Positions 8,495 to 17,363 of a stretch of DNA of 64,000 nucleotides are shown one piece after another. Both the position numbers and the translations under genes were made by a program. The notes beneath the pieces are model-generated. The model did not search any database. It was given only the letters and a program-made list of their open reading frames with translations, and had not been told where the DNA came from. Location: NCBI GenBank assembly GCA_020848095.1, contig JADLAT010000020.1, forward strand, positions 1 to 64,000. The letters run 5' to 3'. Position 1 is the stretch's first letter. Every line of letters begins with the position of its first letter. Origin of the DNA: Alphaproteobacteria bacterium (GTDB lineage Bacteria; Pseudomonadota; Alphaproteobacteria; Micavibrionales; Micavibrionaceae).

Positions 8495-9616
8495 ATGGAC
8501 AGATTTTCTGAAAAGCTGGATGTTCTGAAGAAAAAGGGCCGTTTTCGTACGCTTGATTGCCCTAAAGGTATTGATCTTTCCTCTAACGATTATCTCGGTC
8601 TTTCCGCGCATCCCGCCTTGCGGGCGGCGGCGATTTCATTTTTGCAAATGGGCGGTGACATTGGCTCTGCCGGGTCGCGGTTGCTGCGCGGGCATACGCA
8701 AACGCATGAACAGCTCGAAGAATTTTCTGCACGGTTTTTTGCTGCGGAAAAGACGTTGTTTTTCTCCTGTGGTTTTCAGGCCAATATGGCACTGTTTACG
8801 GCGCTTCCCGGTAGGCATGACACGGTTATTTTTGATGCATATATTCATGCCAGCGCACGGGACGGGGTACAGGCCGGGCATGCGCAGCATATTCGCGTTC
8901 CTCATAATGATGTGCAGGCCTATGAAGAGGCGCTGCGCAGAGCTGCGATGCGCGGCGGACAGATATGGATTGCGGTGGAATCGGTGTATTCCATGGACGG
9001 TGATAAAGCGCCGCTGGAGGAGCTTTATGCGCTGGCGGTGCAATATGATGCTGTTTTGGTGGTGGATGAGGCCCATGCCACGGGGGTTTTTGGTACCGGG
9101 GGGCGGGGCCGTGCTTTTGCACTGGTACAAAGACATGGTTATGAGAGGATTATAACGCTCCATACGTGCGGTAAGGCGGTTGGCGTTGCGGGCGGTCTGG
9201 TATGCGGACGCGCGGAAATTATAGATTATCTTGTGAATGCGGCGCGGCCTTTTATTTACTCTACGGCGCCGATGCCGTTGCAGGCCTTTTTGGTGCAGAA
9301 ATCTCTGGAATTGATCGATGGTGATGAGGGCCGAATCCGCCGGGAAGAATTGCAAAATCTCTGTGTCTTGGCACAAAAACTATTCGGCGGGGCGGGAACG
9401 CAGATTATTCCTTTGCTGGTGGGGGACGAGATTCATGCAGTGAATATTGCACAAAAAATGCAGCAAAGCGGATATGATATCCGCGCCATTCGCCCGCCGA
9501 GTGTGCCGGAGGGAACGGCCCGTTTGCGTCTTTCACTCAGTGCAAAACTGGATATAGAAGCATTGAAAAAAGTTAGCGAACTCTGGCAGGGTTTTATTCT
9601 GGAGCGCGCAGCATGA
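8495..9616 (+). CDS. bioF: 8-amino-7-oxononanoate synthase BioF
   Basis: PLP enzyme joining pimeloyl-ACP (or CoA) and alanine to form KAPA. Conserved features: SSNDYLGLSAHPALR near the N-terminus, GSAGSRLLRGHTQTHEQLE, DEAHATGVFG (PLP Asp), and the PLP lysine in ITLHTCGKAVG. About 373 residues. The ATG at 8495 is preferred because GAAG sits 6 nt upstream; an in-frame GTG (8480) and ATG (8489) are alternatives. Its stop overlaps the bioD start (ATGA, 9613-9616). Confidence 0.96.
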   Translation: MDRFSEKLDVLKKKGRFRTLDCPKGIDLSSNDYLGLSAHPALRAAAISFLQMGGDIGSAGSRLLRGHTQTHEQLEEFSARFFAAEKTLFFSCGFQANMALFTALPGRHDTVIFDAYIHASARDGVQAGHAQHIRVPHNDVQAYEEALRRAAMRGGQIWIAVESVYSMDGDKAPLEELYALAVQYDAVLVVDEAHATGVFGTGGRGRAFALVQRHGYERIITLHTCGKAVGVAGGLVCGRAEIIDYLVNAARPFIYSTAPMPLQAFLVQKSLELIDGDEGRIRREELQNLCVLAQKLFGGAGTQIIPLLVGDEIHAVNIAQKMQQSGYDIRAIRPPSVPEGTARLRLSLSAKLDIEALKKVSELWQGFILERAA

Positions 9617-10242
9617 GCGAGCAATGCGTTATCACTGGAACGGATACGGATGTTGGTAAGACGGTTGTGTCTGCAATGCTTATGCTGGCGCTGGGGGCTT
9701 CTTACTGGAAGCCTGTGCAATGCGGTCTGGCCGGGGGCGTGGATACAAAAGCGGTTCAGCGCATGACGCAGTTGCCGGCCTCCCGATTTTTGGAGGAGCG
9801 CTATATCCTGAGTGAGCCGTTATCGCCGCACCGCGCGGCGGAACTGGATAATGTGACGATTGATATTCAGGCTTTAAACCCGCCGCAAACGGATGGTGCG
9901 CTTTTGATCGAAGGCGCTGGCGGTTTGATGGTGCCCATGAACCGGGAGCGATTGCAGATTGATGTTTTCAAGAAATGGAATCTGCCGGTTATTCTGGTTG
10001 CGCGTACCGGGCTGGGGACGATCAATCATACGCTGCTTTCACTGGAGGCGCTGGCGCAGCGCAGAATTGCATTGCATGGCATAATTTTTACCGGAGATGA
10101 GAATACCGATACGATTCGCACGATCAGGGAGTTTTCAAAAGTTCGCGTGCTGGGGCGCTTGCCGGTGCTTGACTCTTTAAACCCGCTCACGCTTAGTAAG
10201 GCCTTCGAGGATAATTTTGTATTAAAGGATTTCATGATATGA
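9613..10242 (+). CDS. bioD: Dethiobiotin synthetase BioD
   Basis: ATP-dependent carboxylase closing the ureido ring of dethiobiotin. 209 residues with the P-loop GTDTDVGKT at the N-terminus, the substrate-contacting YWKPVQCG, and EGAGGLMVPMN. The start overlaps the bioF stop by ATGA and the stop overlaps bioA by ATGA, indicating translational coupling throughout the operon. Confidence 0.96.
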   Translation: MSEQCVITGTDTDVGKTVVSAMLMLALGASYWKPVQCGLAGGVDTKAVQRMTQLPASRFLEERYILSEPLSPHRAAELDNVTIDIQALNPPQTDGALLIEGAGGLMVPMNRERLQIDVFKKWNLPVILVARTGLGTINHTLLSLEALAQRRIALHGIIFTGDENTDTIRTIREFSKVRVLGRLPVLDSLNPLTLSKAFEDNFVLKDFMI

Positions 10243-11558
10243 GCAAAGTTTCGCCCATTTGGCATCCCTTTACGCAGCATAAGACGTTTGGCCCGGCCAT
10301 TGAGATTGAGCGGGCAGAAGGGGCGTGTCTTTATACGCGCACTGGTAAAAAAATTCTGGATGGCATTTCATCGTGGTGGGTGAATACGCATGGTCATTGT
10401 CACCCTCGGATTGTTGAGGCCGTTCAAAGGCAGGCCGGGCGGCTGGATCAGGTTATTTTTGCCGGATTTACCCACGAGCCGGCGGAAAGGCTTTCCCGCA
10501 AATTGTTAAAAAGGGCGCAAAGCTCTTTGGGGCCGGGGCTGGACTTTGTTTTCTTTTCCGATAGCGGATCGACCGCGGTGGAGGTTGCCTTGAAAATGGC
10601 GATCGGGCATTTTGCCCATACGGGTCAGAAGCGCCGTAAAATTGTTGCGCTCGAGGGCGGGTATCACGGCGATACTTTCGGCACGATGTCCGCCGGGGGT
10701 CGCGGCGTTTATAATGCGCCTTATGCGCCGTATCTGTTTGATGTTCACCATGTGCCATTCCCTCACAAGGGGGAGGAGGCTAAAACGGTGCAGGCGATGG
10801 AACGCTGGCTCAGGCAGTATGGCAGCGAAGCGGCCGCTTTTATTTTTGAACCGCTGGTGCAGGGGGCGGCGGGGATGCGCGCGTACTCTCCGGATATTTT
10901 AAAAACGCTGACAAAATTGTGCCGAGAGCATGGCGTCTTGTTGATTGCCGATGAGGTCATGACCGGGTTTGGCCGGACGGGGACGTTCTTTGCCTGTGAG
11001 CAGGCGGGCGTGATTCCGGATCTGCTTTGTCTCTCGAAAGGATTGACGGGCGGGTATCTGCCGATGGGGGCAACGCTGAGCACGCGGCAGATTTATAAAT
11101 CATTTTATCATCAGGATAAGACCCGGCAGTTTTTTCATTCTTCTTCCTTTACCGGCAATGCAATGGCGTGCGCGGCGGCGCTGGCCAGTCTGGAGATATG
11201 GGAGGAAGAACCGGTTCTAGAGAGAGTGGCAGCCATTGAGGCCGCACATCAACGGGCTTCTGGCTGGTTTGTTGCGCGGCCTGATATTGCCGATGTCCGG
11301 GTTGTGGGTTCTATCATGGCGCTGGATGTTCTGGGCGATGTTACTGAGGGCGTGGGCGGCAGTGGATACGAATCCGTTGTGGGCTCCCGGCTTTATGATT
11401 TAATGATGGAAAACGGCGTGCTCTTGCGTCCTTTGGGTAATACCGTCTATATTCTGCCTCCCTATTGCATTAATGAAAGTGAACTGGAGCAGATTTATGA
11501 AACACTCTGGCGATCCCTGGACAGACTCCGGGATGAAGGATTTCAACAAGCGGCATGA
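10239..11558 (+). CDS. bioA: Adenosylmethionine-8-amino-7-oxononanoate aminotransferase BioA
   Basis: PLP transaminase using SAM as amino donor to convert KAPA to DAPA. 439 residues. Diagnostic: IWHPFTQHK near the N-terminus, DGISSWWVNTHGHCHP, ALEGGYHGDTFGTMS, IADEVMTGFGRTG and the PLP lysine in CLSKGLTGGYLPMG. Its last 62 nt overlap the start of the diiron gene in another frame. Confidence 0.97.
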   Translation: MSKVSPIWHPFTQHKTFGPAIEIERAEGACLYTRTGKKILDGISSWWVNTHGHCHPRIVEAVQRQAGRLDQVIFAGFTHEPAERLSRKLLKRAQSSLGPGLDFVFFSDSGSTAVEVALKMAIGHFAHTGQKRRKIVALEGGYHGDTFGTMSAGGRGVYNAPYAPYLFDVHHVPFPHKGEEAKTVQAMERWLRQYGSEAAAFIFEPLVQGAAGMRAYSPDILKTLTKLCREHGVLLIADEVMTGFGRTGTFFACEQAGVIPDLLCLSKGLTGGYLPMGATLSTRQIYKSFYHQDKTRQFFHSSSFTGNAMACAAALASLEIWEEEPVLERVAAIEAAHQRASGWFVARPDIADVRVVGSIMALDVLGDVTEGVGGSGYESVVGSRLYDLMMENGVLLRPLGNTVYILPPYCINESELEQIYETLWRSLDRLRDEGFQQAA

Positions 11559-12153
11559 AGCTCCGGTGCGGGCGTTTTTAACACGTCTGGTTACTGAGCC
11601 TGCACGGCATGCAAAATTCCTTAATATGCTTTCAATGCTGGAGCATATGGGCAGCCGCAAGATTATGCTCTCGCAAATGAACGGGGTTTTTACCGAAGAT
11701 TCGCTTAAGCATCTGGCGGAAGAGGCGCGCCATGCCTATTTTTTCAAGCGTCAGGCCGAGCGCGTGGCTAAAACATCGTTAGACGGCTGGGATGAGGAAA
11801 ACACATCGGCTCGCGTTCCCGCGTTGATGTATTTTGGCCGGATGGATGCCGGAATCTCTAAAATCGTTGGGGATGCGGCGGCTTATGGCTGGGTTTCTTT
11901 GATTATTGAATTGCGCGCCTGCTGGCTGTACGGCATTTATCAGGACGTTCTGGTGGAATCCCCTTTGTCGCTTTCGCTTAAATCCCTGCTGGCGGAGGAG
12001 GATATGCATCTGGCTGAGATGTTTGCCATGTGTGGCGGCGACCATGAGCGGTTGCGGGCGCTCAGCCGCTATGAAACGGGGCTTTTTGAGAAATTATGGG
12101 CGGCATTGGAAGCCGAAGTGCATTGCTCTGCGGATAACGCTAAAGCAGCCTGA
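11497..12153 (+). CDS. Ferritin-like diiron protein ending the biotin operon (possible pimeloyl-precursor enzyme)
   Basis: About 218 residues, no named family recognised. The sequence shows the full diiron carboxylate pattern on four predicted helices: E49 (MLEHMG), E76-x-x-H79 (AEEARHAYFF), E138 (IIELRACW) and E168-x-x-H171 (AEEDMHLAEM). The EEARH form and the roughly 27-30 residue spacing between paired glutamates are those of O2-activating enzymes such as acyl-ACP desaturases and AurF, rather than iron-storage ferritins alone. The ATG at 11497 has GGAG 7-8 nt upstream; longer (11473) and shorter (11533) starts lack one. It lies inside the 3' end of bioA, so it is translationally coupled to it. 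Position matches bioZ of the bioBFDAZ operons of Agrobacterium and Brucella. A role in making the pimeloyl chain is inference from context; a redox or iron-handling role is the alternative. Confidence 0.8.
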   Translation: MKHSGDPWTDSGMKDFNKRHEAPVRAFLTRLVTEPARHAKFLNMLSMLEHMGSRKIMLSQMNGVFTEDSLKHLAEEARHAYFFKRQAERVAKTSLDGWDEENTSARVPALMYFGRMDAGISKIVGDAAAYGWVSLIIELRACWLYGIYQDVLVESPLSLSLKSLLAEEDMHLAEMFAMCGGDHERLRALSRYETGLFEKLWAALEAEVHCSADNAKAA

Positions 12154-12163
12154 CTTTCGGACT

Positions 12164-12191
12164 TTGCTGGTGGGGAACCCTGTGCTAGGGT
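12164..12191 (+). promoter_or_regulatory. Probable dnaN promoter
   Basis: TTGCTG (12164-12169), a 16-nt spacer, TAGGGT (12186-12191); the start codon follows 38 nt later. A small inverted repeat ACCCT/AGGGT overlaps the -10. The cvpA promoter has a very similar layout. Confidence 0.4.
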
Positions 12192-12228
12192 CTGATTCTC
12201 TAAATACGATTTTTTGATGGAAGAGCCC

Positions 12229-13344
12229 ATGAAACTGAGCATTGAACGCGCAGCCCTTTTAAGATCGCTTAATCACGTCCAGAGCGTTGTGGAGCGGCGA
12301 AATACGATCCCTATTCTCTCTAACGTGCTGATGAAGGCCGATAAGGGCGTTTTGACCCTGAGCACGACGGATATGGATCTGGAGATTAACGAGGCGGTTG
12401 CCGCCAATGTGACAACTGCCGGAGCAACGACAGCGCCCGCGCATACGCTGCATGATATTATCCGTAAATTCCCCGATGGCAGCGATGTTGAAATCAGCCT
12501 GAATTCAGAAGGCACGCAAATGAGCGTAAAGGCTGGCCGCTCTCAGTTTAAACTGAGCTGTCTGCCGGTTTCGGATTTTCCAGAGATTGCCAGTGGATCC
12601 CTGCCCAGTGCTTTTACGATTCCGGCCTCGGATTTACGGGCGCTCATTGATCGCACGAAATTTGCCATGAGCACCGAAGAAACACGTTATTACCTTAACG
12701 GTATTTATCTGCATGAGGCCGAGAATGAAGGTGTACGTGTCCTGCGGGCTGTGGCCACGGATGGTCACCGTCTGGCGCGGTTTGAAATGCCGTTGCCTGA
12801 AGGCGCTGCGGGTATGCCGGGTATTATTATTCCGCGCAAAGCTATCGGTGAGTTGCGTAAGTTAGCGGATGAGGCTGCCGATACGATTGGTATTTCCCTT
12901 TCTGAGACGAAAATACGCTTTAAATTCGATCATATTATTTTGACCTCCAAGTTGATTGACGGGACTTTTCCGGATTATCAGCGCGTTATTCCGCAAGGTA
13001 ATGATAAAATTGTGGAGGTTGATCCCAAGATCTTTACGGGCGCGATCGACCGCGTTTCCACTATTTCGGATGGGAAATCCCGCGCCGTTAAAATCGCTTT
13101 AAATGGCAAGCAGATGACGATCTCTGCTTCCTCTCCCGAAGCGGGCAGCGCAACGGAAGAGCTTGAGGTGAACGGCGATAGTGAGATGGAGATTGGCTTT
13201 AATGCTAAATATCTTCTGGATATTACATCGCAGATCGAAGGGGAGGGATGCCGCTTAACGCTGGCGGATGCGGCCTCGCCAACGATTATTCAGGATAATT
13301 CCGATCCGTCCGCGCTCTATGTCCTGATGCCGTTGCGGGTTTGA
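12229..13344 (+). CDS. dnaN: DNA polymerase III beta subunit (sliding clamp)
   Basis: Ring-shaped processivity clamp, 371 residues in three similar domains. The N-terminus MKLSIERAALLRSLNHVQSV and the following VERRNTIPILSNVL are diagnostic; VATDGHRLAR and the C-terminal YVLMPLRV complete the match. The ATG at 12229 is chosen over ATG 12217 and TTG 12214 because it gives the family N-terminus and has GGAAGAG upstream. In this genome it is separated from dnaA by the bio operon and from recF by 44 kb. Confidence 0.97.
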   Translation: MKLSIERAALLRSLNHVQSVVERRNTIPILSNVLMKADKGVLTLSTTDMDLEINEAVAANVTTAGATTAPAHTLHDIIRKFPDGSDVEISLNSEGTQMSVKAGRSQFKLSCLPVSDFPEIASGSLPSAFTIPASDLRALIDRTKFAMSTEETRYYLNGIYLHEAENEGVRVLRAVATDGHRLARFEMPLPEGAAGMPGIIIPRKAIGELRKLADEAADTIGISLSETKIRFKFDHIILTSKLIDGTFPDYQRVIPQGNDKIVEVDPKIFTGAIDRVSTISDGKSRAVKIALNGKQMTISASSPEAGSATEELEVNGDSEMEIGFNAKYLLDITSQIEGEGCRLTLADAASPTIIQDNSDPSALYVLMPLRV

Positions 13345-13348
13345 TGCC

Positions 13349-13371
13349 GATTCGTTCCTGAGGGGCGAATC
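13349..13371. terminator. Hairpin between convergent dnaN and rimO
   Basis: GATTCGTTCC (13349-13358) pairs with GGGGCGAATC (13362-13371), including two G-U pairs, around a TGA loop. It has no long T tract on either side, so it may act as a weak two-way terminator. Confidence 0.5.
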
Positions 13372-13401
13372 AGCTTTAAGAATTATGTGGGGTGTGATAT
13401 T

Positions 13402-14769
13402 TCAGGCGCGCCCTGCGGGTACGCCGTATAGATCGTAATCCTCGGCGTCTTCGATCAGGACTTTAACGATATCGCCGGAATTTAGCCCGTCCGCATTCCG
13501 CAGGAAGACCGTGCCGTCAATTTCCGGCGCGTCCGCTTTTGAGCGGCCATCGGCTCCGATGCTTCCGTCTTCGTCCGGTTCGCCGATCTCATCGATCAGT
13601 ACGTCTATGGTCTGGCCAATTTTTGTTTCTGCCTTTTCCCCGGCAATGTCTGTTTGAACGCTCATGAAGCGTTCCCAGCGTTCCTGCTTTTCATCTTCAG
13701 GGACGTGATTTTCAAGCTCATTGGCCTTTGCGCCGTTTACCGCTTCGTATTTGAAGGCCCCGGCCCGGTCAATTTTTGCTTCGCGCAGCCAGGAGAGCAA
13801 AAATTCGAAATCTTCTTCCGTTTCGCCCGGAAAACCGACAATGAAAGTTGAGCGCAGTGTGAAATCCGGGCACATTTCGCGCCATTTATGAATGCGATCC
13901 AGTGTTTTTTCCTGATGCGCGGGGCGGCGCATGGCTTTTAATATCTGCGGGCTGGCATGTTGGAACGGAATATCGAGATAAGGCAGGATCAAGCCCTCCG
14001 CCATGAGCGGGAGTACGTCATCAACATGGGGATATGGGTAGACATAGTGCAGGCGTACCCATGCGCCGTACGTTTTGGCTAATGCGCCGAGTTCCTGACA
14101 AAGGTCATAAAATTTTGCACGTACATCGCGCCCTTTCCACGGGCTTGAGGCATATTTAATATCCAGCCCATAGGCACTGGTGTCTTGAGAGATCACCAGA
14201 AGTTCCTTGGTCCCGGATTTAAAGAGCTGTTCCGCTTCATGCAAAACCCGGTGAATGGGGCGGCTGACCAGATCGCCGCGCAAAGAGGGAATGATGCAAA
14301 AGGAGCAACGGTTGTTGCAGCCTTCGGATATTTTTAAATAGGCATAATGCTTGGGGGTGAGCTTCAGGCCCTGTTCCGGCACAAGGTGTACGTATGGATT
14401 GTGCGTGATGGGGTGCGCCTCACGTACGGCGTCAATAACAGCTTCGTATTGCTGTGGTCCGGTTATCGCCAGAATTTTTGGGAATTTTTTGCGGATGGCT
14501 TCGCCCTCGGCGCCCATACAGCCGGTGACGATTACACGGCCATTTTGATCCATGGCATCGCCAATGGCCGAAAGGCTTTCTTCCTTGGCGGAATCCAAAA
14601 AGCCGCAGGTGTTAACGATAACGATATCTGCGCCTTCGCATGTGTCGGTGAAATCGTAACCATCAGAGCGCAGTTTGGTCAAAATGCGCTCTGAATCCAC
14701 CAGCGCCTTAGGGCAGCCTAGAGAGATCATGCCGACAACGGGCTGTTTTTCGAGCGTTTTTTGTTTCAT
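13402..14769 (-). CDS. rimO: Ribosomal protein S12 methylthiotransferase RimO
   Basis: Radical-SAM enzyme that adds a methylthio group to the conserved Asp of S12. 455 residues: UPF0004 domain ([29 protein letters not shown]), radical-SAM CxxxCxxC in [11 protein letters not shown] followed by [13 protein letters not shown], and a C-terminal TRAM domain (IDVLIDEI to the end). The SLGCPKA start and DTSAYG motif distinguish RimO from MiaB. Confidence 0.96.
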   Translation of the reverse strand: MKQKTLEKQPVVGMISLGCPKALVDSERILTKLRSDGYDFTDTCEGADIVIVNTCGFLDSAKEESLSAIGDAMDQNGRVIVTGCMGAEGEAIRKKFPKILAITGPQQYEAVIDAVREAHPITHNPYVHLVPEQGLKLTPKHYAYLKISEGCNNRCSFCIIPSLRGDLVSRPIHRVLHEAEQLFKSGTKELLVISQDTSAYGLDIKYASSPWKGRDVRAKFYDLCQELGALAKTYGAWVRLHYVYPYPHVDDVLPLMAEGLILPYLDIPFQHASPQILKAMRRPAHQEKTLDRIHKWREMCPDFTLRSTFIVGFPGETEEDFEFLLSWLREAKIDRAGAFKYEAVNGAKANELENHVPEDEKQERWERFMSVQTDIAGEKAETKIGQTIDVLIDEIGEPDEDGSIGADGRSKADAPEIDGTVFLRNADGLNSGDIVKVLIEDAEDYDLYGVPAGRA

Positions 14770-14927
14770 GCGCAGGGGTTATACCTTGAAAATAAGCCCA
14801 AAAGCAAGGATTCTGAGAGGCTGGCATTGAAAGGCTTTTGGGCCTGTTTGTGTAAGGAGGCTTGGATTGACCGTGGATATGCTGTAAAATATTTATCAGC
14901 GTCATTCAAAGGATGTCAGGCTTGCTC

Positions 14928-15266
14928 ATGCGTTATTTTATCTTCTCGGTTTTTGCTGTTATTTTATACGCTTTTCCGCTCTTGCCAGCTATGGCGGAAG
15001 GCGGCGGGGCGAGTTGCTCCAGTGTTGACCCGGCCAGCCTTGGCGACGATCCGGGGCATGTTTATTGTGACATTTATCAGCGCCAGCTTTCTTATGGCGA
15101 GGAAGATGAAAAATTTAAGCAGATGCTCAAGGCTCGTCAAAAAAATTATCAAGCGCCAAGACAAGAGGCTCTTAACGCTTATGCCCGCGATGTGCAGGCG
15201 TTGCATAAAAAACGTGAAGAGCAGAGCAGGCAGGTCTCCGGGCAGGATATCGCGCCGCAAGAATAA
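14928..15266 (+). CDS. Small secreted protein of unknown function
   Basis: 112 residues. A signal peptide (MRYFIFSVFAVILYAFPLL, likely cleavage after PAMA) is followed by a short region with two cysteines (SCSS and VYCDIYQ) and then a charged helical C-terminus rich in K, R, E and Q. The ATG at 14928 is favoured by CAGG 7 nt upstream; an ATG at 14913 would place the AGG directly against the start codon. It lies 54 nt before ctaG on the same strand. No family recognised. Confidence 0.65.
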   Translation: MRYFIFSVFAVILYAFPLLPAMAEGGGASCSSVDPASLGDDPGHVYCDIYQRQLSYGEEDEKFKQMLKARQKNYQAPRQEALNAYARDVQALHKKREEQSRQVSGQDIAPQE

Positions 15267-15320
15267 CTTCCTGCCGCTTTTTTGGCTTGTTTTCTCTTAA
15301 AAACTTCCTATGTATAGGCC

Positions 15321-15932
15321 ATGGAAGCAAAACACCCTCCAGAACCACCCCCGATAGATGGGGCAGAGATGGTCAGAAAAAATGCGCGGCTTGGGCTCAT
15401 CATTCTGGCGGTTCTCTTTGGCATGGGCGCGGTTTCTTATGCCGCCGTGCCTTTTTATAATATGTTTTGCCGGGTAACCGGCTTTGGTGGGACGACGCAG
15501 GTGGCTGAATCTCTGCCGTCCCAGATTTTGGATCGCCGCGTCCTTGTTAAATTCAGCGCTAATACCGATAGCCAGCTGCCGTGGATTTTTAAGCCTGAAA
15601 ATCGTGAGATTGAAGTTCAGCTGGGTCAGAAGGGGCTCGCCTCTTTCTTTGCAAAAAATGAAAAAAATGTGCCTGTGACGGGGACGGCGCTTTACAATGT
15701 TACGCCGCTCAAGGCCGGAAAATATTTTAATAAGGTTCAGTGTTTTTGTTTTGATGAGCAAACGCTTGCGCCCGGTGAGGAAGTTTCCATGCCTGTGATG
15801 TTTTTTGTGGACCCGGCGATGGATGAGGACCCCAATATGGAAGATGTGAAAACGATAACGCTTTCCTATACTTTTTTTAAAGCGGAGTCAGATGAGCTTG
15901 ATCAAGCGATGGAAGGCTTTTACAATCGGTGA
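15321..15932 (+). CDS. ctaG: Cytochrome c oxidase assembly protein CtaG (Cox11)
   Basis: Membrane-anchored copper donor to the CuB site of subunit I. One N-terminal transmembrane helix (about residues 22-43, LGLIILAVLFGMGAVSYAA) is followed by a periplasmic beta domain. Copper ligands are visible: C50 in YNMFCRVTGFGGTT and the CFCF pair C141/C143. 203 residues is normal. No clear Shine-Dalgarno precedes the ATG at 15321; a start at Met17 (15369) is an alternative. Confidence 0.95.
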   Translation: MEAKHPPEPPPIDGAEMVRKNARLGLIILAVLFGMGAVSYAAVPFYNMFCRVTGFGGTTQVAESLPSQILDRRVLVKFSANTDSQLPWIFKPENREIEVQLGQKGLASFFAKNEKNVPVTGTALYNVTPLKAGKYFNKVQCFCFDEQTLAPGEEVSMPVMFFVDPAMDEDPNMEDVKTITLSYTFFKAESDELDQAMEGFYNR

Positions 15933-16037
15933 ACAAAAGAGTATATAGAGGAAGTCCTCATGATGCGCTTTCGCGGTCATAAGATATAAAAATAATACGA
16001 ACCCAGATGCTACAATCCTAAAAGAGACACCTTGAAT

Positions 16038-16952
16038 ATGGCACATTATATTGAATACGACACGACCGGAAAACCGCACCCTTATCACATTGTACGGCCC
16101 AGTATATGGCCGTTGATGGGCGCTTTTGCCGGTGGTTTTTTTGCACTTATGATGCTTTTGTATTTTCCGGGGTATAGAGCTGCCTTGCAGGCTGAGCCTT
16201 TTGCCGCGCCGTTTCCGTGGGGACCGTTGCTGGGCATACTCTCTATAATGACGTGTATGTTTTTCTGGTGGAAGGACGTTATTCACGAATCTGTGGTTGA
16301 GAAGGCCCATACCAAGATTGCCGAGATTGGCATGCGCTATGGGATGGCGCTGTTTATCGTTTCCGAAGTTATGTTCTTTTTTGCCTTTTTCTGGGCTTTT
16401 TTTGGTGCGGCTTTCTTTCCGGTTGAGGCGATTGGTTATAAATGGCCGCCGGAAAATGTGCATACGGTTCCGGCCTTTGATTTGCCGTTTCTAATGACCA
16501 TGATTTTGCTGTTGTCCGGTTGTACCGTGACATGGGCGCATCATGCGATTTTGAAAGGCAACATCAAGGAAATGACCAAGGCTCTGGGGCTTACGGTTAT
16601 GCTGGGTGTGATTTTTCTGTGCTTCCAGATTTATGAGTATGCGCATGCGCATTTTGGTTTTACGGATGGTATCTTTTCTTCCACATTCTTTATGGCTACG
16701 GGTTTTCACGGGTTTCACGTTTTCGTCGGAACGGTGTTTCTGGCGGTCTGCTGGTGGCGTTCCTCAAAAGGGCATTTTACAGCCGACCGGCATTTTGGAT
16801 TTGAAGCGGCGGCGTGGTACTGGCATTTCGTGGATGTGGTCTGGTTGTTCCTGTTTATCGCCGTTTACTGGTGGGGCGGGGAGATCGGTATAGATCATAC
16901 GGCTTTCTATCCAGCTGTGGATGCGGCGGCGGGAGGTGCGGCGGCTCATTAA
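16038..16952 (+). CDS. ctaE: Cytochrome c oxidase subunit III
   Basis: Multi-helix membrane subunit of the aa3 oxidase, 304 residues. KPHPYHIVRPSIWPLMGAF at the N-terminus, the seven-helix pattern, GMALFIVSEVMFFFAFFWAF, and the C-terminal ATGFHGFHVFVGT and WYWHFVDVVWLFLF motifs are diagnostic. The ATG at 16038 is used; an in-frame TTG at 16032 is less likely. About 105 nt separate it from ctaG. Confidence 0.97.
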   Translation: MAHYIEYDTTGKPHPYHIVRPSIWPLMGAFAGGFFALMMLLYFPGYRAALQAEPFAAPFPWGPLLGILSIMTCMFFWWKDVIHESVVEKAHTKIAEIGMRYGMALFIVSEVMFFFAFFWAFFGAAFFPVEAIGYKWPPENVHTVPAFDLPFLMTMILLLSGCTVTWAHHAILKGNIKEMTKALGLTVMLGVIFLCFQIYEYAHAHFGFTDGIFSSTFFMATGFHGFHVFVGTVFLAVCWWRSSKGHFTADRHFGFEAAAWYWHFVDVVWLFLFIAVYWWGGEIGIDHTAFYPAVDAAAGGAAAH

Positions 16953-16977
16953 TCTTTGAGTTGTCTGTACGGCCGCG

Positions 16978-17355
16978 ATGATTTTCCCTTTATTGCTTAT
17001 GGACCGTGATCTTGTGAAGGCCTGCTGGCATTGCAAGTGCCCTAAATGTCGTGTGGGCGATTTATACGCGCGGGGACTCACGCTGGATTTGCGAGAGCGC
17101 TGCGATTCCTGTGGGCTGGATATCAGCCGTAGCGATAGTGCCGATGGGCCTGCGGTTTTCTTAATCTTTATTCTGGGTTTCCTGCTTGTGCCGCTGGCCT
17201 TGCTGGTGGATGCGGTTTTTGGCTGGCCGCTATGGGTGCATGCTATTGTATGGGGTGTGTGCGCGTTGTTTTTGACTGTGGGCTCGCTTCGGCCTTTGAA
17301 GGCTTATATTATTGCGCTTCAATATAAGCACAGGCCCTCGGACTGGGGGGAATAG
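16978..17355 (+). CDS. DUF983 family membrane protein
   Basis: 125 residues. Two CxxC pairs (CPKC and CDSC) near the N-terminus suggest a zinc ribbon, followed by two transmembrane helices (VFLIFILGFLLVPLALLV and WVHAIVWGVCALFL) and the terminal SLRPLKAYIIALQY. DUF983 genes are usual neighbours of cox3 and surf1 in alphaproteobacteria and are assumed to assist oxidase assembly; the molecular role is not known. The in-frame Met at 16999 (MDRDLVKACW) is an alternative start. Confidence 0.88.
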   Translation: MIFPLLLMDRDLVKACWHCKCPKCRVGDLYARGLTLDLRERCDSCGLDISRSDSADGPAVFLIFILGFLLVPLALLVDAVFGWPLWVHAIVWGVCALFLTVGSLRPLKAYIIALQYKHRPSDWGE

Positions 17356-17363
17356 CGTTTTTT

